Both the position numbers and the translations under genes were made by a program. A stretch of 22,535 nt of DNA, taken from the NCBI GenBank assembly GCA_900543505.1, contig UQSB01000039.1, positions 1 to 22,535 of the forward strand. Direction: 5' to 3'. The notes beneath the pieces are model-generated. The model made no database searches and had not been told where the DNA came from. It was given only the letters and a program-made list of their open reading frames with translations. This DNA comes from an uncultured Collinsella sp. GTDB taxonomy: Bacteria; Actinomycetota; Coriobacteriia; Coriobacteriales; Coriobacteriaceae. How positions within the stretch are numbered: the stretch's first letter is position 1; each line of letters opens with the position of its first letter. This document shows positions 7,476 to 15,574 of the stretch, one piece after another.

Positions 7476-9628
7476 TACGACCCACCGCCCAGAGCGCCAA
7501 CCAGCGTGGCGACATCGACGGTGAGCGGGATGGAGCCGCCGCCGGGCAGAGGAATCTCCGCAAGCGTGAACACCGTACCGCTGATGGTGCGTTCGACTTG
7601 ATATTCCAACGCCTCGCAAAGCGCCTTGGGATCGGTCACGCCCAACGGAATACTTCGCAGTTTGTCTTGCGCTTGAGAGAGACCAGCAATGTCAGACCCC
7701 GGGCTCTTAATGACGTTGGCGGAATCAGTCAGCACCGGCTTTCGCAGGCGCAAGTCGCACGGTTCCAAACCCAGCGCCGCCACGGACGCCGAAACGGTAT
7801 CGCCAAGCCACGACGCAATGGAGCCCAACGCGCCGTTGCCCCCTCCTAGGCCCTTAATCATCTCGTCCATAAGTTCGTCGGCCGAACCTTGGATGTCTCC
7901 GTATCCCACAAGCAGCCGCCCCCAAACATCCATGACGCCATCGAGTACGCCGGCAACGCCACCCGAACGTTCCTTCAATGTCGAGAAAAATCGCGAAAGC
8001 ACGTTGTTTTGCGCCGTCGCCTCATCGGGCGCCAGTACCGCGGCAGAGATGGCACCGCGACTGCCAAGCTCAACCGCCGCGTTAAACGAAGAGTTAAGTT
8101 GATCGGGGCTGGTAATATCACCCGAAACTGCAAAGGCGACTACGCCGTTGCGGCCAGGTGGGGCGATACGCGGACGCTCACCGGAAAGTTCTTTGATGGC
8201 GGTATCGAACGCATTGCCCGCACGGTCGGCTTCGTCCTCGGTCTGACGCTCGAGCTCGAGCTCCTTGTTGCGACAGTCGACGTAGTCCTCCAGGGCGTCT
8301 TTAAACTTGTCAAAGTGATACTCGAAGCCGTTTTCGATAGAGGTTGAAGGCGCCGCAACAGCACCAAGCGACAAAACGCCAAAATGGCATTTGCTGCATT
8401 TATCCTGTCCATCGTAATCGGCAACCGAAGCAAATCCGCTCGGCGTCCCTTTCTTATAGTTAGGGCAGGTCGTCCCGTAATGCAGATACGCCTTGTCATC
8501 GTTCACGCTCGTCGGCCACACCGCATCGGTATAGAGTTCCGTCGCCCGAACCTCATCAGAGTTGCGCGGCAGCAGCGGAATATAGGAGGAAACCCTGTCT
8601 CCGTTCTCGGTTATATGTGCCCGATCGACCTCCGCGCTCGCATAGGTATAAAACGCCTTACGCGCCGCAGACTCTGCCTTCATCTCGACACTCGAGCCGT
8701 GGGGCTTCTCATTTGTCAGACGCCAATGGTAGTAGTCCTTCGCGCGATCAAGGGCAACTTGGGGCTCCCACGTAACGCTCGATGAGTAATGCGGATTTTG
8801 AACACCGGAGAGATCCGTTAGGCTTTTCGCACGCTCCCACATGCAAGAACAGCTGCCGACCGAGCCCTTGTCAGACCCACCACAATCCGCCAGCCAAGCA
8901 CGCTCTTTAGCCTTCGCCGTGTCCTCCGAGGCCTTCCGCAGCTCCTCGGCCGCACCCTCTAAATCATCTGATGTGTCTTTAATGGTATCGGTCGAGATCT
9001 CTGACCCTTTGAGCGCAGCAAAGTCCGACTCGGATGTCCTGGGCACGGCAAGCGCCGTACCGGTATAGGTCACACTATCGGTATCCTGCGCCGACACCGC
9101 CTGCGTGGCACGCGCGGCGATCAGATACGGCAGGGCCGTCTCGATTTTCTGTAAGCCTTCCGATGCGCTTTTGGCAAACTTGTTGCGCGTTTTAATGATC
9201 TCAATCCCGGTGTCGACCATATTGCCGGCAACCGGCTCGGCACCCGGGATGAGGATGGCGACCAGGCCCGTCCCGATCGTGGCAAACCCCGCCAGCCCCA
9301 GACTCAAGATGCTCGCATCAACCACCGTGGCAGCCGTGTGATAGGACGACACTACGTTGGCACCCGCCAGCGCGCCACTATCAGCCGCCACCTGGGTATC
9401 CCCGGCACGCGACATGCTCCATATCGCCGCGGTCGACGAAAACAACAATGTGAGCACCACTAGGATGACCACGGCAGAAGAAAGCGTGGTATAGGAGCCG
9501 TCTTCGATAAACAGATCGACACCGGCTCGACCCATAAAGCCGCCTCGCTTGCGATGGCAGCTCGGACGGTGCGTCAAAACGCGTCTAGACCAGAAACGCT
9601 TAATCCCATGCAGCAATCCACGAATCAT
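7475..9628 (-). CDS. Large TadG-like Tad pilus protein, 717 residues
   Basis: The N-terminus has a basic cytoplasmic segment and a membrane helix (about residues 49-70), followed by GDTQVAADSGALAGANVV (76-93), the QxAADxxALAGA pattern that follows the helix in TadG-type proteins. A second hydrophobic stretch (about residues 106-132) comes next. The remaining 550 or so residues are predicted outside the membrane, rich in charged coiled segments (for example a Glu/Arg-rich stretch after DYVDCRNKE) and contain several Cys, including CGG...CSC, TTCPNY and CSKCH (411-415). No von Willebrand domain is evident. The start at 9628 has GGAGG at a spacing of about 6 and overlaps the preceding gene by 29 bases. 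The molecular role is unknown; position makes it a candidate pilus tip or anchoring component. Confidence 0.78.
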   Translation of the reverse strand: MIRGLLHGIKRFWSRRVLTHRPSCHRKRGGFMGRAGVDLFIEDGSYTTLSSAVVILVVLTLLFSSTAAIWSMSRAGDTQVAADSGALAGANVVSSYHTAATVVDASILSLGLAGFATIGTGLVAILIPGAEPVAGNMVDTGIEIIKTRNKFAKSASEGLQKIETALPYLIAARATQAVSAQDTDSVTYTGTALAVPRTSESDFAALKGSEISTDTIKDTSDDLEGAAEELRKASEDTAKAKERAWLADCGGSDKGSVGSCSCMWERAKSLTDLSGVQNPHYSSSVTWEPQVALDRAKDYYHWRLTNEKPHGSSVEMKAESAARKAFYTYASAEVDRAHITENGDRVSSYIPLLPRNSDEVRATELYTDAVWPTSVNDDKAYLHYGTTCPNYKKGTPSGFASVADYDGQDKCSKCHFGVLSLGAVAAPSTSIENGFEYHFDKFKDALEDYVDCRNKELELERQTEDEADRAGNAFDTAIKELSGERPRIAPPGRNGVVAFAVSGDITSPDQLNSSFNAAVELGSRGAISAAVLAPDEATAQNNVLSRFFSTLKERSGGVAGVLDGVMDVWGRLLVGYGDIQGSADELMDEMIKGLGGGNGALGSIASWLGDTVSASVAALGLEPCDLRLRKPVLTDSANVIKSPGSDIAGLSQAQDKLRSIPLGVTDPKALCEALEYQVERTISGTVFTLAEIPLPGGGSIPLTVDVATLVGALGGGS

Positions 9629-10136
9629 AATCTCCCTCCAGCCATTCGGGACGCGATTGATACGAGACATCGACTTTGAGCTCAACGTAGCCGCCCTCGG
9701 CGGTACCACCCATAGCCTGCGCAAACGCACCGATCACAGGCAACGGCTTGACCTCGCCGGAAACGGACACGGACGAGACGCCACCCGCACCGGCCCGGCC
9801 AAGCTCGATATCCCACGACAGCGGCCCGCCGGCATGAAAGATCGAAACGTTGGGCACTGCGGCAAGCCGGCGGCGGGTGAACTCCTTAAGATCGTCGTCC
9901 TCCGCCGTCGTCGTGGTCATGAGCCGCGCGGTCTCGGCGGCGGCAGACTCCATGACCGCGCGCGTATAGAGCAGGCACACCGGTTGCAGCGCGAGAAGGA
10001 TGAGCGTCAGAAACGTCGGCAGCAAAAAAGCGGCCTCGACCGTAGACTGCGCCCGGTCCTCGCACGCGATATCAATACAACGCGATGTCCTTAGCGCCCG
10101 CAGCGGCGTCGATAACCGACATCGAGGCAACGCCAT
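9600..10136 (-). CDS. TadE-like pseudopilin with uncertain start
   Basis: The conserved part reads CEDRAQSTVEAAFLLP followed by a hydrophobic helix and about 110 outer residues including a TTTTAEDDD stretch. A|QSTVE would be the processing site, Glu at +5. The only canonical start near it is the ATG at 10136, which gives 178 residues and a 65-base overlap with the preceding Flp-like gene, but it has no convincing ribosome binding site. An ATT at 10076, overlapping the preceding TGA as ATTGA and 11 bases past AAGGA, would give 158 residues, the same length as the other TadE-like protein in the operon, with a short leader. I list the ATG start and treat the ATT as a real alternative. Confidence 0.72.
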   Translation of the reverse strand: MALPRCRLSTPLRALRTSRCIDIACEDRAQSTVEAAFLLPTFLTLILLALQPVCLLYTRAVMESAAAETARLMTTTTAEDDDLKEFTRRRLAAVPNVSIFHAGGPLSWDIELGRAGAGGVSSVSVSGEVKPLPVIGAFAQAMGGTAEGGYVELKVDVSYQSRPEWLEGDYDSWIAAWD

Positions 10137-10290
10137 GGGATGCCGCCCGCTCGACCAGCGCCGCCAAGCGCCCATCGGTGCCAGCACGCCAAAGTCCCGC
10201 AATCGCCAGCACGATCGATAACAGCGCCACCGTGACGATGGCGTATTCCACAGTCGCTTGGGCAACCTCTTCACGCAGAACGCCATGCAT
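10072..10290 (-). CDS. Flp-like pilin subunit (second)
   Basis: A 72-residue small protein, MHGVLREEVAQATVEYAIV, with one hydrophobic helix (about residues 14-33) and a short polar tail. The EY pair after A|QATV is the hallmark of Flp/type IVb pilins, with Glu at +5 and Tyr at +6 after cleavage before Q. It is longer at the C-terminus than the Flp pilin encoded two genes earlier, and the tail is Ala-rich. AAGGAGG lies about 8 bases ahead of the ATG at 10290; the stop of the preceding gene is one base away. It may be a minor pilin or a pseudopilin that primes assembly. Confidence 0.82.
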   Translation of the reverse strand: MHGVLREEVAQATVEYAIVTVALLSIVLAIAGLWRAGTDGRLAALVERAASHGVASMSVIDAAAGAKDIALY

Positions 10291-10291
10291 T

Positions 10292-10855
10292 TCACGATCC
10301 CTCCTTTGAGTTTATTGTTTGCGGGACCAGGCGCACGGCGCGCAGACGACACGAAGCATCGCCAGTATCCGCGGCAACCGTCACCATATCGACCCAGCCG
10401 CGTCCGTCGCGCACGATAGCGCCCCACACGTTGCCCTTGATATCGAGATAGCCGCTCAGAGCAAGTTGTGCCGTGGGTACCTCGTGATAGGCACGCAGCA
10501 TATCCGCTGCCGCTTCGGTCATCGGTCGGTCCTCGGACCATGCAAGCCGGACCGCAATCGCGTTGCCCTCAGGCGAATCCGTCGCAGTGCCAGACCGCTT
10601 GTCGAGCGCCCGCAGAAAGGTTTGCGCCGTGACAGCGACATCCGAATCGTCCGCATCTCGCATCTCATCTTTTTGAGACGCTACCGCCGAATCTGAGCCC
10701 AAATCGGAGGCGGTCCCAGGACGCTGCTGCCGCGCGGCGTTAAGCCCCCAAAGCACCACCGCTATCGCCACGGTCAGGCAAGCAAACACCAGCAGCACCC
10801 CGATGGGGCGCTCGCCCTCTACAGGCTGTTGATGCCCTCGCTGATAGCGTTCCAT
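10292..10855 (-). CDS. Unknown single-pass membrane protein in Tad operon
   Basis: A 187-residue protein not recognised. Residues 17-38 (PIGVLLVFACLTVAIAVVLW) form one membrane helix; a polar, Ser/Asp/Thr-rich linker follows, then a folded-looking outer domain from about 75 to 180 with FLRALDKRSG, AVRLAWSE, GNVWGAIVRDGRGWVDMVTV and LRAVRLVP. The alternation of strands resembles small NTF2-like or mixed alpha/beta extracytoplasmic domains, which is only an impression. The ATG at 10855 overlaps flp by 37 bases and has a poor ribosome binding site, so a shorter start is possible. It lies between the two Flp-type pilin genes and is expected to act in pilus biogenesis. Confidence 0.65.
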   Translation of the reverse strand: MERYQRGHQQPVEGERPIGVLLVFACLTVAIAVVLWGLNAARQQRPGTASDLGSDSAVASQKDEMRDADDSDVAVTAQTFLRALDKRSGTATDSPEGNAIAVRLAWSEDRPMTEAAADMLRAYHEVPTAQLALSGYLDIKGNVWGAIVRDGRGWVDMVTVAADTGDASCRLRAVRLVPQTINSKEGS

Positions 10856-11052
10856 AGATCTTGGACCTTGCCCTTAAATGCGACGATGGCGATAATCGCG
10901 ATCACCACGAGCACGCCGACCAAGATGGCATACTCAGTGGTACCCTGTGCACTCTCCTCCTGCAATAGTTCCTTGGCGCGCTGACGAACATGTGCCGCCC
11001 GGCAAAACGCCCAGCCCTGGACCTTGCCAGCAGCGTCAGTCATCGTGTTCAT
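10819..11052 (-). CDS. flp: Flp family type IVb pilin (major pilin candidate)
   Basis: A 77-residue prepilin. After a 34-residue positively charged leader comes ESAQGTTEYAILVGVLVVIA, the hydrophobic pilin helix with the EY pair, and a short tail ending GKVQDLWNAISEGINSL. Cleavage before Q puts Glu at +5 and Tyr at +6; the residue before the cut is Ala, where many Flp pilins have Gly. The leader is longer than in most Flp pilins; a second Met at position 4 could also serve as start. GGGAGG lies 5 bases ahead of the ATG at 11052. It follows tadC by 10 bases. Flp polymerises into the Tad pilus fibre. Confidence 0.9.
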   Translation of the reverse strand: MNTMTDAAGKVQGWAFCRAAHVRQRAKELLQEESAQGTTEYAILVGVLVVIAIIAIVAFKGKVQDLWNAISEGINSL

Positions 11053-11062
11053 GTATTCCTCC

Positions 11063-11704
11063 CTACATCATCCCGCCTGCTCCCAGCAGCGGGCCCAATA
11101 TGGACAGAAGCAACGCCGGCAAGATGAGCGTGCCGGTGGGAATCAGCAGCTTGACGGGCGCACGTTCGATCTCGCGCTCGACCGCAGCGCGATGAGCCGC
11201 ACGGATCTCGCGACTTTGAGCGGCCAGCGTCTCGGCAAGTGGGGCACCCAGGGCGAGCGCCTGCCCCACCGTGATGGCAAAGGTCTCGAGCGCTCGCACG
11301 TCCAGGTCGCGCGCGGCGGCCAACAACTCGTCCTCACGCGTGCCCACGCCCACCTGCCACGCCATGCAGGCGCGCTCAAGGCGAAGAGCCAGCACTGACC
11401 GGCGGTTGGCGCAGAAAATCTCAAGCGCCGCATCAAACGAAAGACCGGCCGAAAGACCCAAGCGCACAACATCGATCATCTCGGACACTTCGCCGAGCGA
11501 CACTCGCGCCGGGCCGCCCGCTCCAACCGCGCCCTTCACTCGCGCGGTCAGAGCATCGACCACCGAGCAACCCGCAGCAGCGACCAGCACCGCCTCGCGC
11601 TTGCAGGCCCCTGCGATCTTGCGCGCATCCACCCGATCCAAACCCGTCGCGACAAATACACTCAGGGCGCACAGGCAAGCCGCAACTGCAACCAGGGCGC
11701 TCAT
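11063..11704 (-). CDS. tadC: Tad pilus inner-membrane platform protein TadC
   Basis: A 213-residue type II secretion F (T2SF) family protein with an N-terminal membrane helix, the central domain (DVVRLGLSAGLSFDAALEI ... ACMAWQVGVG, ETFAITVGQALALGAPLAETL) and C-terminal helix(es) ending LILPALLLSILGPLLGAGG. With TadB it forms the membrane platform on which the TadA ATPase acts. It is somewhat shorter than typical TadC, mostly in the N-terminal membrane part. The ATG at 11704 overlaps the tadB stop as ATGA, so the two platform proteins are translated as a pair. Confidence 0.88.
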   Translation of the reverse strand: MSALVAVAACLCALSVFVATGLDRVDARKIAGACKREAVLVAAAGCSVVDALTARVKGAVGAGGPARVSLGEVSEMIDVVRLGLSAGLSFDAALEIFCANRRSVLALRLERACMAWQVGVGTREDELLAAARDLDVRALETFAITVGQALALGAPLAETLAAQSREIRAAHRAAVEREIERAPVKLLIPTGTLILPALLLSILGPLLGAGGMM

Positions 11705-12627
11705 AGCTCCACCCTCATAATGCGCCGGATAACCACCAGGGCAACGGCGTTGAGGGCAAGACCCAGCACCACAGCGCCCGCGCCGGCAGGCGTCGCAAGA
11801 CCGCGACGAAAATCTGCCGAAAGCAGCGCCAACACCGCGCACATGCCCGCCGGCATCGCCGCGACCATATGCGCAGACATGCGAGCCTGCGACGTCTTAA
11901 CATCCAGGCAGCGCTTGAGCTCAATGCGCTCCCCCACCATGCTCGATGCCTCGGACAGTAAGTCGGCAAGCGGAGCGCCGGTGCGCTGAGACACCTTAAG
12001 CGCCAAGGTCACAAGCGAAAGACCGGGGGCGTCGATACGCACGAGCAAGTCATCGAGCGCGTCGGTCGCCGAGATGCCGCAATCGATCGCCGCCGCCACC
12101 CGCAAAAACTCGTTATGCACTGGCTCTTGCGCATGAGCGCCCACAAAGCGCATGCCCTGGGCCAGCGAATGTCCCGAGGCAAGCGACATGGAAAGTGCGG
12201 TAAACGCCTCGGGCATTGCCTCTTCTGCATCGTGTTGCTCGCGCCGGCTCTCAAAGCCATCCCGAGCGGCACCAACGGCAAACGGAGCAACAAGTCCCAA
12301 GGCAAATCCGAGGGGCGATAACGACACCATCGTTAGTAAAACGCAGCAGACACCGCTCGATAGCAGCAGAAACGCCAAACGTCCCGAAGCATCTTCGATC
12401 ACGAGGCCAAGGCGATGCGCCGGAGCCAGCGATGCCCACGAACGGGCGATCTTTTTCAGCAGATCGTTTTCCACCAGCTCACGCGGCAGCTTCTCTGCCA
12501 CCGTCTCGAGCGCCTGACGTGCCAGCTCCGCCGGCGGTACCTGCGGCACACGAGGTTCCGCCCCGCACGCCGTCGCGACAGAAAGCCCTGCCAAGCCCCC
12601 TACGACGAGGGGCACAGTGATCTCCAT
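11701..12627 (-). CDS. tadB: Tad pilus inner-membrane platform protein TadB
   Basis: A 308-residue T2SF-domain protein. An N-terminal hydrophobic stretch is followed by a cytoplasmic segment, two central membrane helices (around 86-120), the T2SF core (EAMPEAFTALSMSLASGHSLAQGMRFV, then FLRVAAAIDCGISATDAL and LVTLALKVSQRTGAPLADLL) and two C-terminal helices. Order tadA-tadB-tadC is the classical Tad arrangement. GGAGG lies 7 bases ahead of the ATG at 12627, which overlaps tadA by 28 bases. Confidence 0.9.
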   Translation of the reverse strand: MEITVPLVVGGLAGLSVATACGAEPRVPQVPPAELARQALETVAEKLPRELVENDLLKKIARSWASLAPAHRLGLVIEDASGRLAFLLLSSGVCCVLLTMVSLSPLGFALGLVAPFAVGAARDGFESRREQHDAEEAMPEAFTALSMSLASGHSLAQGMRFVGAHAQEPVHNEFLRVAAAIDCGISATDALDDLLVRIDAPGLSLVTLALKVSQRTGAPLADLLSEASSMVGERIELKRCLDVKTSQARMSAHMVAAMPAGMCAVLALLSADFRRGLATPAGAGAVVLGLALNAVALVVIRRIMRVEL

Positions 12628-13928
12628 TCGTCCACCTCCTCTTGTGTGAGCGTCCCCGACCGCAGGCCTTCTGCGATAAACGGCGGCTCGCGGTCAAGCG
12701 TCCAGGTGCGCTCGGCGGCATCGAACGTCACATAGCGCTCGAGCTCTACGCCGCCCGATGCGGCGCGTCGCACCCCCGAATACGAGGAGACGAAGCGCCT
12801 GCCATCGGCGTGGCGCTCGGACATCACGATACCGTCGAGCGCCATGGCAATCTGCTCCTCGATGAGCTCACTCGGCAGGTCGATGCCATAACGTGCAAGC
12901 AACGTCAGACGCACCACGGTCTCCTGTTCTGAACCCGCATGAAGTGTGGTGAGCGACCCGTCGTGGCCCGTGTTCATGGCCTGCAACATGTCGCAGCACT
13001 CGGCACCGCGCACCTCGCCCACCACGATGCGGTCGGGGCGCATGCGCAGGGCATTAGTTACCAGGTCGCGGATCGTCACCGCGCCTTCACCCTCAATTGA
13101 AGCCTCGCGCGCCTCTAGGCGCACCACGTGCGGATGATGCGCAAACTTGAGCTCGGCAGAGTCCTCGATCGTCACGATGCGCTCGCCGGTGGAAATCTCA
13201 CATGACAACGCGTTGAGCAGGGTGGTCTTACCAGATCCCGTGCCTCCCGCAACCGCCAGGTCCTGTCGCAGCGACACCGCGCACGACAGCAGCTGCGCAT
13301 ACCAAAGCGGCAGCGACCCCAGCCCCACAAGCTCGTCCAGCGAGCAGATACGGTCCGAGAACTTTCGGATGGTGAGAATCGGTCCGTCAATCGCCACAGG
13401 CGGAATCACCGCGTTGACGCGATAGCCCGTTTTGAGGCGGGCGTTGACGATGGGGCTGCGCTCGTCGATACGGCGGCCAAGTGGCGAGATAATGCGGTCG
13501 ATAAGCACACGGATCTGCTCATCATCCTCAAACGCATGCTCGATGGGGTACAAGACGCCGCCGCGTTCAAAGAAAGCCGAGCGGCAGCCGTTGATCATGA
13601 TCTCGGTAACGGTGTCGTCCTCGATGAGCGGCTGCAACGGCCCCAAGCCCACCACGTCATCCAAGATCTCGTCGATGATGGTCTCGCGCTCGGGCGTCGC
13701 GAGATCGGTCGACTCCTCAACATTGAGCGCCGCCTCCACCGCAGGACGCAATTCCGAGCGGGCAAGTGCCGGGTCGATATAGGCGCTGATACGCGCCACT
13801 TCGTCGTAACCCATGCGGTCCATCACGGCGCGCTTGGTGCGTCGTTTCACCGCGCGGCGACGCCCCGCATCTACAGGCGCTGCCGCCGCTGCAGCGCCGG
13901 CAGCCTTAATCCTCGTTTGCAGGCTCAT
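12600..13928 (-). CDS. tadA: Tad pilus assembly ATPase TadA (CpaF family)
   Basis: A 442-residue secretion ATPase of the CpaF/TadA family that powers Flp pilus extension and probably retraction. Seen directly: a basic Ala-rich N-terminus, the N-terminal helical domain, GLGPLQPLIEDDTVTEIMING (about 94-114), the Walker A GGTGSGKTT (228-236), the Asp box IEDSAEL (254-260), Walker B IVVGEVRG (301-308) and the His box LTTLHAGS. Length and motifs are typical. The ATG at 13928 overlaps the tadZ stop as ATGA. Confidence 0.96.
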   Translation of the reverse strand: MSLQTRIKAAGAAAAAAPVDAGRRRAVKRRTKRAVMDRMGYDEVARISAYIDPALARSELRPAVEAALNVEESTDLATPERETIIDEILDDVVGLGPLQPLIEDDTVTEIMINGCRSAFFERGGVLYPIEHAFEDDEQIRVLIDRIISPLGRRIDERSPIVNARLKTGYRVNAVIPPVAIDGPILTIRKFSDRICSLDELVGLGSLPLWYAQLLSCAVSLRQDLAVAGGTGSGKTTLLNALSCEISTGERIVTIEDSAELKFAHHPHVVRLEAREASIEGEGAVTIRDLVTNALRMRPDRIVVGEVRGAECCDMLQAMNTGHDGSLTTLHAGSEQETVVRLTLLARYGIDLPSELIEEQIAMALDGIVMSERHADGRRFVSSYSGVRRAASGGVELERYVTFDAAERTWTLDREPPFIAEGLRSGTLTQEEVDEWRSLCPSS

Positions 13929-15574
13929 CGCTGATCACCCTCGCGCGACCAGGGAAGGCGGATACGCGGGCGTTCGGTACGCGTTGCACGGTCGGCGACC
14001 ATATCGCTCCAAGGGCCGACGGCGCACCCCAGTTCCACGAGCATCTCGCGCGTGGCCTCGCGCATGCTAGTCGCAAAAGCGCTGGTCTGCCCCACCGCCT
14101 CGTCAGCGCGCCCAAACGCCATGAGCGCGGCGAGATCCTGCCCGCCATCGGCGATACGAATCTTGGAGCTCAACGCACAGGCAATCTCAAAGCGCATGGC
14201 GACGTCCTCGTCTGCCCCGCGCGCACCGAACCGGTTGAACACGGCGCTCATGCGCGTGCGCGGCACACCTACTCGACTTGCCAGTTCGATGACGCGCGAC
14301 GCCGATGTCGCGGACGACACCGCCGCATCGCCAACGACCAGGCAACGGTCGCTCGCCGCCACCGCAGCCGCCACGGCGTCGCCCCAAAAGACCGAGGTAT
14401 CGATAAAGACCACGTCCGATTCGCGACGCAGAACATCAAGCAGTAGCTCCACCGGACGCGCCATGAGCTCGGCTCGCTCGGGCGCCGCGACGGGACCCCA
14501 GAGCGTAACGCCCGGCGCCACGCGCATCGATGTGGCTACGATATCCGGCTCGGTGAGCGTGCCCGCCGCCGACGGCTCGATAAGTGCCGCCATATCGCGC
14601 GGAGCATCGACGCCTAACAAGTCGTAAAGGTTTCCAAACATCAGGTCCAGGTCGAGCACGGCGGCACGCAAGCCCAACAGCGACGATGTGTGTGCCATGG
14701 TGGCAACGATCGTCGACTTGCCGCAACCGCCCGAACCCGAAATAGCGCAGATGACCGGAGCTCGATGCGGCGGAGCGGCAGCGTCTGCCGGCGGCATCGG
14801 AGGCGGCGGGGCGGGCGTCGGTGGCAGCGCCCCCGTCTCCCCCGCCGCAACCACACGCTGCGTCCAAGCCGGCATGGCAGCTTGTTCGGTCTGCGAGGCA
14901 GGCTCGTTCTGCGCAATCTGCTCATGCTGCATTAGCGACAACTCGCCGCACCCGGCAAAGCCCTCAACTTCGTCGAGTTCATCCGCCAGATTCACGCCGT
15001 GCACGTATCCCATATCTACAGCCGGGGAGTCGCCAGCATGCTGCGCCGGCCCTCCAGCGTCATCGTCTACAAGGGGGTTCCGGGGGCGCCGACCATGCTC
15101 GGCTTCCGCTTTTCCATAATCATCAACACGCGGGCCTCTTGTAGCGCGAGGCGCCCCGGGTTCCCTATCAACAAAAGCATCGGGCTCAATCGTCATGTGC
15201 CGATCGGAATCAACCGCTCCCTCGCCCGCGCGCCCGTTGCCGCATACACTGTGCGCAGCGATGACCTCGGTCGCCCCCGCGCGAAACAGCCCCTCGATAT
15301 CCGACGGATCGAGCGCTTCTATCAACACGACCACGCGACTCACGCGGCCTTCGGCCGTCAGGCGCGCAACAGTCTTGCGCACATCTTCGGTATCAAACAG
15401 AGACGCCGCGATGATGGCAGCCCCGCGGCGCGACGGAAACGCCCGCGCCATGGAAACCAGCCCGTCCAGGTCACCCACGCGAAGCACCTGTGCACCCACA
15501 TCACGGCCCTCGACTTCCCGCTGCAACAGCCCGTAATCGCCGCACGCGCAGCACGCAAGCCAGATCGCCTTCAT
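13925..15574 (-). CDS. tadZ: Tad pilus localisation protein TadZ (CpaE-like ATPase)
   Basis: A 549-residue protein with an N-terminal receiver-like domain (about 1-110: strand/helix repeats such as GAAIIAASLFD, VVVLIEALDPSDIEGLFRAGATEVI), a long linker (about 110-270) and a C-terminal MinD/ParA-like ATPase domain with SGSGGCGKST (about 279-288) and VLDLDLMFGN. TadZ proteins place the pilus machine at a cell pole or site. The deviant Walker A of MinD relatives (KGGxGKS/T) is modified: Ser stands in the signature-lysine position. The linker is acidic then Pro-rich (PPTPAPPPPMPP) and is much longer than usual. The ATG at 15574 overlaps the cpaB stop as TGATG; a GTG three bases upstream is also possible. 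Confidence 0.88.
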   Translation of the reverse strand: MKAIWLACCACGDYGLLQREVEGRDVGAQVLRVGDLDGLVSMARAFPSRRGAAIIAASLFDTEDVRKTVARLTAEGRVSRVVVLIEALDPSDIEGLFRAGATEVIAAHSVCGNGRAGEGAVDSDRHMTIEPDAFVDREPGAPRATRGPRVDDYGKAEAEHGRRPRNPLVDDDAGGPAQHAGDSPAVDMGYVHGVNLADELDEVEGFAGCGELSLMQHEQIAQNEPASQTEQAAMPAWTQRVVAAGETGALPPTPAPPPPMPPADAAAPPHRAPVICAISGSGGCGKSTIVATMAHTSSLLGLRAAVLDLDLMFGNLYDLLGVDAPRDMAALIEPSAAGTLTEPDIVATSMRVAPGVTLWGPVAAPERAELMARPVELLLDVLRRESDVVFIDTSVFWGDAVAAAVAASDRCLVVGDAAVSSATSASRVIELASRVGVPRTRMSAVFNRFGARGADEDVAMRFEIACALSSKIRIADGGQDLAALMAFGRADEAVGQTSAFATSMREATREMLVELGCAVGPWSDMVADRATRTERPRIRLPWSREGDQR

